Assembly (NCBI RefSeq): GCF_004569295.1
Contig: NZ_SPQC01000013.1
Location: 1-58,656 of the forward strand
Source: Rothia nasimurium
GTDB taxonomy: Bacteria > Actinomycetota > Actinomycetes > Actinomycetales > Micrococcaceae
Direction: 5' to 3'
DNA: 58,656 nucleotides
The notes under the pieces were generated by a model. It ran no database searches, was not told where the DNA came from, and saw only the letters and a program-made list of their open reading frames with translations. The translations under genes were made by a program, and so were the position numbers. Positions 52,454-58,656 of this stretch are shown here, one piece after another (position 1 is the stretch's first letter; the number at the start of each line of letters is the position of its first letter).

Positions 52454-53923
52454 TTAGTCAGTGTAGGGGCCAACCTGCTCGCGGGCCTCGGGGAGCACAG
52501 CACCGGCGTCATCAAGGTCACCAACGCGGTGAACCTTGACGGTGTTGGTGGAGCCTGCAACGCCGGGAGGTGAACCGGCAGCCATGACGACCATGTCGTT
52601 GGCCTGAGCCAGACCGTTAGCCAGCATGTAGCGGTCGACCACGGCGGTCATCTCGTCGGTGTCCTTAGCGGTGGGTGAAACCGCTGCCTCAACGCCCCAC
52701 AGCAGGGAGAGGAAGGCACGCACGGAGGGCTCGGGGGTCAGGGCAAGCACAGGCTTGGCCGGACGCAGGCGGGCCAGACGGCGAGCGGTGTCACCAGACT
52801 GGGTGAAGGTGGCGATGTACTTAACATCCAGCTGGTCAGCGATGTTGACCGCTGCGCGGGTGATAGCGCCACCGCGGGTCTTAGGTGAGGTGCCCAGTTC
52901 GGGAACGCGGAAGAGGCCGCGCTCTTCAGTGGACTTGATGATGCGGGCCATGGTCTGGATGGTAATAATGGGGTACTTACCCACTGAGGTTTCACCGGAG
53001 AGCATGACAGCGTCGGCACCGTCGAGGATAGCGTTCGCGCAGTCAGAGGCCTCTGCACGGGTGGGGGTGGGGTTCTGGATCATGGTTTCCAGCACCTGGG
53101 TTGCCACGATAACGGGCTTTGCCCAGCGGCGGGCCAGTTCGATGGCGCGCTTCTGTACCAGGGGAACCTCTTCGAGGGGGAACTCCACGCCCAGGTCGCC
53201 ACGGGCGACCATGATGCCGTCGAACTTGTCGACAATATCCTGCAGGTTTTCAACTGCCTGGGGCTTTTCAATCTTGGCGATGACGGCGATCTTACGGCCT
53301 TCTTCTTCCATGATTTCGTGGACGCGCTGGATGTCGTCGCCGGAGCGGACGAAGGAGAGAGCGATGATGTCCACGCCCAGGTTCAGGGCGAAGCGCAGGT
53401 CGCGCTCGTCCTTCTCGGTGAGGGCGGGGATGGAAACAGCAACGCCGGGCAAGTTGATGCCCTTGTTGTTGGAGATGGGGCCGCCGACGATGACGCGGGT
53501 GGTCACGGTGGTCTCGTCAACTTCGATAGCTTCGAGGCGGATCTTGCCGTCATCAATCAGCAGGGTGTCGCCGGGCTTGACGTCGTCGGGCAGACCCTTG
53601 AAGGTGGTGCCGCAGATTTCCTTGGTGCCTTCAACATCTTCGATGGTGATCTTGAAGGTGTCACCGGGTTCGAGAACCTCAGCGCCATTCTTGAAGGTTT
53701 CAAGGCGAATCTTGGGGCCCTGAAGGTCGGCGAGAATCGCGACGTTGTGACCAAGCTTTTCGGCCTGCTCGCGGATGGTTGCGTATGAGTTGGTGTGAAC
53801 CTCGTGGTCACCGTGGCTCATGTTCAGGCGGGCGACGTTCATGCCCGCTTCGATAGCCGCTGCAATTTTCTCGGGTGCAGAAATTGCGGGGCCAATAGTA
53901 CAAACAATCTTTGCGCGTCTCAT
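52454..53923 (-). CDS. pyk: Pyruvate kinase
   Basis: 489 residues. Converts phosphoenolpyruvate and ADP to pyruvate and ATP. MRRAKIVCTIGPA start, RLNMSHGDHEVH, ILADLQGPKIR, active-site FVRSGDDIQ and IAKIEKPQAVEN (catalytic Lys), MVARGDLGVEFPLEEVP, and ATQVLETMI with the monovalent-cation site. The C-terminal allosteric domain (about 350-475) is intact. Start at 53923 with AAGG 7 bases upstream; TTG at 53926 is unlikely. It is monocistronic, with its own promoter of the same unusual type as gap. Confidence 0.95.
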   Translation of the reverse strand: MRRAKIVCTIGPAISAPEKIAAAIEAGMNVARLNMSHGDHEVHTNSYATIREQAEKLGHNVAILADLQGPKIRLETFKNGAEVLEPGDTFKITIEDVEGTKEICGTTFKGLPDDVKPGDTLLIDDGKIRLEAIEVDETTVTTRVIVGGPISNNKGINLPGVAVSIPALTEKDERDLRFALNLGVDIIALSFVRSGDDIQRVHEIMEEEGRKIAVIAKIEKPQAVENLQDIVDKFDGIMVARGDLGVEFPLEEVPLVQKRAIELARRWAKPVIVATQVLETMIQNPTPTRAEASDCANAILDGADAVMLSGETSVGKYPIITIQTMARIIKSTEERGLFRVPELGTSPKTRGGAITRAAVNIADQLDVKYIATFTQSGDTARRLARLRPAKPVLALTPEPSVRAFLSLLWGVEAAVSPTAKDTDEMTAVVDRYMLANGLAQANDMVVMAAGSPPGVAGSTNTVKVHRVGDLDDAGAVLPEAREQVGPYTD

Positions 53924-54049
53924 CAATCAACCTTAGGTTTGTAGGGGCCTGAGAACCTTTGGCGTGGTTTCTGTCGGTAGCGGATTGACCACCGCCAACA
54001 ACCAACATATTCACAGATAGTCAGCATGAAACCAACATGTCCACACCTC

Positions 54050-54078
54050 ATTATACGTTGTTTCGTGAGGTTTTGGTG
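54050..54078 (-). promoter_or_regulatory. pyk promoter with CACCAAAAC element
   Basis: Minus strand: CACCAAAAC (54078-54070), 14 bases, TATAAT (54055-54050). Same element, same spacing as the gap promoter, and no TTGACA-type -35. The predicted leader before pyk is about 120 bases. Confidence 0.65.
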
Positions 54079-54120
54079 GAGGCATTGGGTACTTTCTGTG
54101 TAAATATTCGACACAAACCC

Positions 54121-54141
54121 CACCAAAACACACATAAACAG
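54121..54141 (+). promoter_or_regulatory. Third copy of the CACCAAAAC element, facing the flavodoxin genes
   Basis: Plus strand CACCAAAAC followed by ACACATAAACAG, almost identical to the gap copy (CACCAAAAC-TCACATAAACAG). It forms an inverted pair with the pyk copy, 42 bases away. There is no -10-like hexamer at the matching distance, so it may be an operator-only site. The remaining sequence to 54262 shows no ORF. Confidence 0.5.
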
Positions 54142-54262
54142 TCACAAACAAACAAAATCTGTCATCTAGCTTGTCAGCTTTGAGAGCACACGCCCCGGGC
54201 GCGTATCCTGAATGCAGAACACAACGCTAGCTACCCAACCGCAAACCGACGAAAGAGTGCCC

Positions 54263-54853
54263 ATGCCTACCCCGAACGTCCTCATCCTCTTCGGCTCCAC
54301 CTACGGCCATACCGAACGCTACGCCCACTGGATCGCAGAAGACCTGCGCGCCCACGCGTCCGCACCGCAGGTGACCCTCTCCCCCGTCGCCGAAGCCACC
54401 GACGAAATGATTGAAGCGGCCGACGTACTCATCGTCGGCGCCAGCTACCTGGGCGGCTTCCTCACCGGCGCCCCCACCCTGCGCAAGCGCCGCGAAGCCA
54501 TGCTCACCGTGCCCAACCGCGTCTTCTACACCGTCTCCTTCAACGGCACCGAAGTTTACCCCCGCTCCTACCTCGACGAGCGCGTCATGAAGAGCTACAA
54601 GGCGGACGTTGCCGGCGACCGCCCCGCCTTCCACTTCCGCGGGGGCCTCAAGATGGACGAAATGTCCAAGCTGCACAAGACCGCCCTCACCGGCGTCAAG
54701 ACCGCCTACAAGCTCAAGCCCAAGCAGAACGAGTACGACAAGCAGCTCATCGAAGCCTTCGAGAACGGCGGCGCCGACCACACCAACCGCGAATGGACCA
54801 AGCCCCTGGTCGCCGAGGTCGAAACCTACCTGACCGACATCGCCGCCTCCTAG
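54263..54853 (+). CDS. Flavodoxin-domain protein, first of tandem pair
   Basis: 196 residues. N-terminal FMN phosphate loop LFGSTYGHTERYAHWIA, then DVLIVGASYLGGFLTGAP and VFYTVSFNGTEVYPRS. This is the long-chain flavodoxin-like pattern of HemG-type menaquinone-dependent protoporphyrinogen oxidases, but identity with HemG is not shown, and actinobacteria make haem by the coproporphyrin route. A cytosolic flavin redox protein is the safe call. Start 54263 with GAAAGAG upstream. The paralogue begins 2 bases after the stop. Strong C-ending codon bias suggests high expression. Confidence 0.8.
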   Translation: MPTPNVLILFGSTYGHTERYAHWIAEDLRAHASAPQVTLSPVAEATDEMIEAADVLIVGASYLGGFLTGAPTLRKRREAMLTVPNRVFYTVSFNGTEVYPRSYLDERVMKSYKADVAGDRPAFHFRGGLKMDEMSKLHKTALTGVKTAYKLKPKQNEYDKQLIEAFENGGADHTNREWTKPLVAEVETYLTDIAAS

Positions 54854-54855
54854 CG

Positions 54856-55413
54856 ATGAAAACACTACTGATCGCCTACGGTAGCCAGTACGGCTACACC
54901 GAGCAGTACGCCCGCTGGATCAGCCAGCAGCTAGAGGGGCACTTTGCCACCCAGCTACTCCCCCTAGACCAGCTGACCGAACGCGCCGTAGCCGACGCGG
55001 ACGTCCTGGTGGCGGGCCTGAGCGACTACGGCGGGTTCCTCACCGGCGCCCAGGAGCTCAAGAAGTACGAGCAGGAACTGAGGTTCAAGCCCTTTGCCCT
55101 CTTCACCGTCTCGTTTAGTGGCCTGGCAGGGGCAAGCCAGCAGAAGCTCGATACCCTGCTGGCCAAGAACCTGGGCGAGAGCCTGGTTCAGGACGCCCTG
55201 GGCACCTTTCACCTGCGCGGCGGCCTCGACCACACCCGGCTTTCTTTCAAGCACAAAACCGTGATGGTGGGCATCCGCTCGGCCATTGCCGCCCTGCCTA
55301 AGAAGTCTGATGCTAACCAGCAGATGCTCGATAGCTTCACCCGCAAAACCGTTGACTACTCCAGTCAAGAGCAGGTTGAACCGCTGGTCGAGGCAGTAGC
55401 CGCCCTAGCCTAA
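54856..55413 (+). CDS. Flavodoxin-domain protein, second of tandem pair
   Basis: 185 residues, clearly homologous to the preceding protein along its length: LIAYGSQYGYTEQYARWIS, DVLVAGLSDYGGFLTGAQ, FTVSFSGL, FHLRGGLD and a C-terminal KKSDANQQMLDSF. A tandem duplication whose copies have diverged substantially. Two flavodoxins in one transcript suggest a redox pair, or division of labour between partners. The start (ATG 54856) has no separate ribosome site, pointing to translational coupling with the first gene. Confidence 0.8.
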   Translation: MKTLLIAYGSQYGYTEQYARWISQQLEGHFATQLLPLDQLTERAVADADVLVAGLSDYGGFLTGAQELKKYEQELRFKPFALFTVSFSGLAGASQQKLDTLLAKNLGESLVQDALGTFHLRGGLDHTRLSFKHKTVMVGIRSAIAALPKKSDANQQMLDSFTRKTVDYSSQEQVEPLVEAVAALA

Positions 55414-55435
55414 GGCAAGACCAAGGCACCACAGA

Positions 55436-55480
55436 AAACCGGCCCCGCCCCAGAATCTCTGGGACGGGGCCGGTTTCTTT
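55436..55480 (+). terminator. Terminator of the flavodoxin operon
   Basis: AAACCGGCCCCG..CCAGA / TCTGG..CGGGGCCGGTTT stem (19 bp, one mismatch) with a 3-base loop, followed by CTTTTA. Confidence 0.88.
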
Positions 55481-55496
55481 TACCGTTTTTGTTCGA

Positions 55497-55608
55497 AAAG
55501 GGAGGCAGATTCACGCTCGCTGCCGACCCTCTCGCCGGTTCACTTCGCTCACAAGCGATTCACGCCAGCCGCCGAGCCAGCAGCTTCGCTGCGAATCTGC
55601 CTCCCTTT
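55497..55608. repeat. 112-bp palindromic element abutting gltD
   Basis: Exact 16-bp terminal inverted repeat AAAGGGAGGCAGATTC / GAATCTGCCTCCCTTT encloses about 80 bases containing further short GCGAA/TTCGC repeats. On the minus strand the final arm ends in CCCTTTTCG, so it can terminate gltD (stop at 55613). Its size and inner structure exceed a normal terminator and look like a dispersed repeat unit. Confidence 0.65.
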
Positions 55609-55612
55609 CTAT

Positions 55613-57076
55613 CTAGAGCGCCAAATCAATCGCCCGGTCGCTGGGAGCTACCGGTGAGGGCAGTTCTGTGGAGCCGGTCAGGTGCTTTTCGACGGCTGCG
55701 GCGCAGGCGCGTCCTTCGGCGATAGCCCACACGACCAGGGACTGGCCGCGTCCGGCGTCGCCGCAGGAGAAGACGCCGGGGACGTTGGTCATGTAGTTCT
55801 CGTCGCGGGCCACGTTGGTGCGGCGGTCGAGTTCTGCACCGACCTGGGTGATGATGGCATCGTTTTCCTGGCCGGTGAAGCCCAGGGCTAGGAAGACCAG
55901 GTCAGCGGGGATTACGTGTTCGGTGCCTACCTTGGGAACGCGGCGGCCGTCGGGTAGGTATTCGGTTTCTGCGACCTTGAGGCCGGTGAGTTTACCGTTT
56001 TCGCCCACGAATTCGACGGTTGAGGCTAGGTACTTGCGTTCGCCGCCTTCTTCGTGGGATGAGGATATCTCGAAGACCTTGGGGAACATGGGCCAGGGCT
56101 CGTGGTCGGCGCGGTTTGCCGGGGGCTGGGCGCCGATGGCCAGGGTGGTGATGGAGGCAGCTCCCTGGCGGACGGCGGTGCCGATGCAGTCTGAGCCGGT
56201 GTCGCCACCACCGAGTACGATTACATGCTTACCCGCTGCGTCGATGGTGGGGGCGGCGAGATCACCTGCTACCACGCGGTTGGCTTCGGTCAGGTAAGGC
56301 ATGGCGTAGTGGACGCCGTCCAGGTCGGCCCCGGGGATGGGCAGGGCGCGGGGGGCGGTGGCGCCGGTGGCCACGATGACGACGTCGTAGCGGCGCTTGA
56401 GGTCATCCCAGGTGATGTCCTTGCCGATTTCAATGCCGGTGCGGAAGCGGGTACCTTCTGCCTTCATAACCTCGATACGGCGGTCAACGATATCTTTTTC
56501 TAGCTTGAAGTCGGGGATGCCGTAGCGCAGCAGGCCGCCCACCTTGTCGTCGCGTTCGAAAACAGCAACGGTGAAGCCTGCCTGGGTGAGCTGCTGGGCT
56601 GCGGCTAGGCCGGCGGGGCCTGAACCGACCACTGCCACGGTCTTATCGAGCATACGGTCGGGCATGATCGGCTCGATATAGCCGCCCTCGAAAGCCTGCT
56701 CGGCGATCGAGTACTCGATCTGTTTGATGGTTACCGCGGGCTGGTTGATGCCCAGCACGCAGGAGGTTTCGCAGGGAGCCGGGCACACGCGTCCGGTGAA
56801 CTCCGGGAAGTTGTTCGTCGCGTGCAGGCGTTCCACAGCCTTTTCGGTCTGCTCACGCCAGGTCAGGTCGTTCCATTCAGGGATCAGGTTGCCGAGGGGG
56901 CAGCCGACGTGGCAGAAGGGAACGCCGCAGTCCATGCAGCGGGAGGCCTGGGTCTTGAGAACTGCTGAGTTCTGGGCGACCTGCACCTCGTTCCAGTCAA
57001 GGATGCGCACGGGGACGGGGCGCTTGGGTCGGTCTTGACGGGTGGTTACTTTCAGAAAACCGCGGGGATCAGCCAC
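55613..57076 (-). CDS. gltD: Glutamate synthase (NADPH) small subunit
   Basis: 487 residues. N-terminal double [4Fe-4S] ligand set: [17 protein letters not shown] and [12 protein letters not shown] motif [13 protein letters not shown] (about 150), NADPH motif [11 protein letters not shown] (about 285), and C-terminal [19 protein letters not shown]. It oxidises NADPH and passes electrons to GltB for glutamate synthesis from glutamine and 2-oxoglutarate. GTG start at 57076 overlaps the gltB stop by 8 bases, so the two are coupled. Confidence 0.96.
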   Translation of the reverse strand: MADPRGFLKVTTRQDRPKRPVPVRILDWNEVQVAQNSAVLKTQASRCMDCGVPFCHVGCPLGNLIPEWNDLTWREQTEKAVERLHATNNFPEFTGRVCPAPCETSCVLGINQPAVTIKQIEYSIAEQAFEGGYIEPIMPDRMLDKTVAVVGSGPAGLAAAQQLTQAGFTVAVFERDDKVGGLLRYGIPDFKLEKDIVDRRIEVMKAEGTRFRTGIEIGKDITWDDLKRRYDVVIVATGATAPRALPIPGADLDGVHYAMPYLTEANRVVAGDLAAPTIDAAGKHVIVLGGGDTGSDCIGTAVRQGAASITTLAIGAQPPANRADHEPWPMFPKVFEISSSHEEGGERKYLASTVEFVGENGKLTGLKVAETEYLPDGRRVPKVGTEHVIPADLVFLALGFTGQENDAIITQVGAELDRRTNVARDENYMTNVPGVFSCGDAGRGQSLVVWAIAEGRACAAAVEKHLTGSTELPSPVAPSDRAIDLAL

Positions 57077-58656
57077 GAGCGGTCACCTCCAAAATCTTGT
57101 TCCAAACCTGCATGGATTCGGTGTCTTCGCCGGCGGCTTCGGCCTCGGCACGGATAGCTTGTACGGCGGCGAAGTCGCGCGGCAGTACCTTGGTGATGCG
57201 GGCGTAGGTGCCCTCCAGGTCTTCCAGCAGGGCGGACGCCAGGGTTGAGCCGGTCTCGGTACGGTGGCGGGTCAGCAGCTGGGCAACCTCGGCGCGGTCG
57301 TCCTCGGTCAGTTCCAAGAAGCCGAGTTCGCCGGATTCACGGGACTGCTTGTTGACCTTGGCCATATCGAGGTCGAGCACGTAGGCGGTACCGCCGCTCA
57401 TGCCCGCGCCGAAGTTACGGCCGGTTGAGCCCAGAATCAGGGCCTTGCCACCGGTCATGTATTCGCAGCCGTGATCGCCGATGCCTTCAACAACGGCAGT
57501 GGCACCGGAGTTACGAACTAGGAAACGCTCACCGACGATACCGCGGATAAACATTTCGCCGCTGGTGGCGCCGTAGCCGATGACGTTACCGGCTACCACG
57601 TTCTCTTCGGCAACCAGGGGGGCTGCGGCGTCCGGAGCCACAATAATGCGGCCGCCGGAGAGGCCCTTACCCACGTAGTCGTTGGAGTCGCCGGTCAGGC
57701 GGATGGTGATGCCCTGCGGCAGGAAGGCGCCCAGAGACTGGCCCGCGTGGCCAGTCAGGTTGAGGGTGATGGAGTCGTGGTCCAGCACCTCAATACCGAA
57801 GGTTTTGGTGACGGTGTGGCCCAGCATAGTCCCCACGGAGCGGTCGGTATTGGCCACTGGTGAGTCGATAGCAACCGGGGTGCGGTCGCTCAGAGTGGCC
57901 TGGGCGGCTGCGATGAAGGTGTTGTCGATGTGCTGGTCGAGTTCGTGGTCCTGGTCCTTGAGGTGGCGGATACCCCGCCCCTCGTATTCGACGGCGGTGG
58001 AGGTGAGCACCTTGGTCAGGTCAAGGCCGTCGGCCTTCCAGTGGTCGATGGCCTGAGACATGTCGAGCACCTCGGCGTGGCCAATAGCTTCGTCCAGGGT
58101 GCGGAAGCCCAACTGGGCCAGATATTCGCGCACCTCTTCAGCGATGAACTCGAAGAAGTTGACCACATGGTCTGCCTGTCCGGTGAAGCGGGCGCGCAGG
58201 TCGGGGTTCTGGGTAGCGACACCCACGGGGCAGGTGTCCAGGTGGCACTTGCGCATCATGATGCAGCCTTCGACGACCAGGGGTGCGGTGGCGAAGCCGT
58301 ATTCTTCGGCACCCAGCAGGGCAGCGATGATGACGTCGCGGCCGGTCTTGAGCTGGCCGTCTGCCTGCACCACCACGCGGTCGCGCAGGCCGTTGATCAT
58401 GAGGGTCTGTTGGGCTTCAGCCAGGCCCAGCTCCCAGGGGGCACCTGCGTGCTTGAGGGAGTTGAGCGGGGCTGCGCCGGTGCCGCCATCGTGGCCCGAG
58501 ATGAGCACGACGTCCGCCTTAGCCTTGGTGACGCCTGCGGCCACGGTGCCGATACCGATTTCGGACACCAGCTTGACGTGGACGCGGGCGGACGGGTTAG
58601 CCCGCTTGCAGTCGTAGATGAGCTGGGCGAGGTCCTCGATGGAGTAGATATCGTGG
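57069..58656 (-). CDS. gltB: Glutamate synthase large subunit, C-terminal part (cut by window edge)
   Basis: The last ~528 codons, open to the right edge of the window. The FMN/synthase domain continues in from outside ([38 protein letters not shown]). The [3Fe-4S] ligands are in [15 protein letters not shown]. After it comes the C-terminal beta-helix domain with its repeated glycine turns (about 58000-57300: [34 protein letters not shown]). The glutaminase N-terminal half lies outside, so only the visible part can be called intact. Stop TGA at 57071-57069. Confidence 0.95.
   Translation of the reverse strand, partial: HDIYSIEDLAQLIYDCKRANPSARVHVKLVSEIGIGTVAAGVTKAKADVVLISGHDGGTGAAPLNSLKHAGAPWELGLAEAQQTLMINGLRDRVVVQADGQLKTGRDVIIAALLGAEEYGFATAPLVVEGCIMMRKCHLDTCPVGVATQNPDLRARFTGQADHVVNFFEFIAEEVREYLAQLGFRTLDEAIGHAEVLDMSQAIDHWKADGLDLTKVLTSTAVEYEGRGIRHLKDQDHELDQHIDNTFIAAAQATLSDRTPVAIDSPVANTDRSVGTMLGHTVTKTFGIEVLDHDSITLNLTGHAGQSLGAFLPQGITIRLTGDSNDYVGKGLSGGRIIVAPDAAAPLVAEENVVAGNVIGYGATSGEMFIRGIVGERFLVRNSGATAVVEGIGDHGCEYMTGGKALILGSTGRNFGAGMSGGTAYVLDLDMAKVNKQSRESGELGFLELTEDDRAEVAQLLTRHRTETGSTLASALLEDLEGTYARITKVLPRDFAAVQAIRAEAEAAGEDTESMQVWNKILEVTARG

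Noticed and set aside
54227-54865. 212-codon glycine/valine-rich open frame opposite the first flavodoxin
   Set aside because: Low-complexity product caused by C-ending codons of the real gene on the other strand.

Overview
The window reads as chromosomal DNA of a moderately high-GC actinobacterium of the family Micrococcaceae. The best guess is Rothia or a close relative. That rests on the gene order uvrC-rapZ-yvcK-whiA-gap-pgk-tpiA-secG, an ANTAR regulator of the PdtaR type, an actinobacterial TPP riboswitch, WhiA, a DUF3516-type helicase and actinobacterial LexA-like boxes. The genus is inference; no database was consulted.

Layout. 1-234 is the 3' end of 6-phosphogluconolactonase. 306-9203 is a long minus-strand block: protein export (secG), lower glycolysis (tpiA, pgk, gap), the whiA-yvcK-rapZ regulators and uvrC. 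An acyltransferase and uvrA follow. 13.1-20.1 kb is plus strand: an MBL-fold hydrolase, a TPP-riboswitch thiamine salvage operon (thiM, fused thiE-thiD, decayed tenA tail), D-lactate dehydrogenase and a decayed secreted peptidase. 20.2-23.7 kb pairs formate-THF ligase with an oxalate/formate-type carrier. 23.6-27.8 kb holds a cation-transporter remnant and an asymmetric two-gene ABC exporter behind a 28-codon leader ORF and an intrinsic terminator. 27.8-40.2 kb has a Ski2-like helicase, a gutted M3 peptidase, a prolyl-aminopeptidase-like hydrolase, TerC behind a yybP-ykoY-type riboswitch, uvrB and a BCCT carrier interrupted by a stop codon. 40.4-50.4 kb has coaE, yigZ, a PiT phosphate transporter, rpsA, polA, a thioesterase and a dicarboxylate/amino-acid symporter with a small membrane partner. 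50.4-58.7 kb has pdtaR, tRNA-Leu(CAA), an RNA-rich intergenic region, pyruvate kinase, two tandem flavodoxins and the glutamate synthase genes.

How it fits together. Core carbon flow (gap, pgk, tpiA, pyk) and DNA repair (uvrA, uvrB, uvrC, polA) dominate. gap and pyk, 50 kb apart, share the same unusual promoter architecture. The accessory genes are mainly uptake, peptide use and export, and several are visibly decaying: a tenA tail, a secreted peptidase, a cation transporter, an M3 peptidase, a BCCT carrier and an SRPBCC gene with a late frameshift. This suits a host-adapted organism losing redundant functions.

The most interesting candidates are the leader-peptide/terminator control of the degenerate heterodimeric ABC exporter, a compact predicted structured RNA at about 51.7-51.8 kb, the shared gap/pyk promoter element, and an over-represented octamer (GCGTCCGC/GCGGACGC) that also forms inverted pairs in terminators. 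I saw no CRISPR array, rRNA, intact transposase or replication origin.
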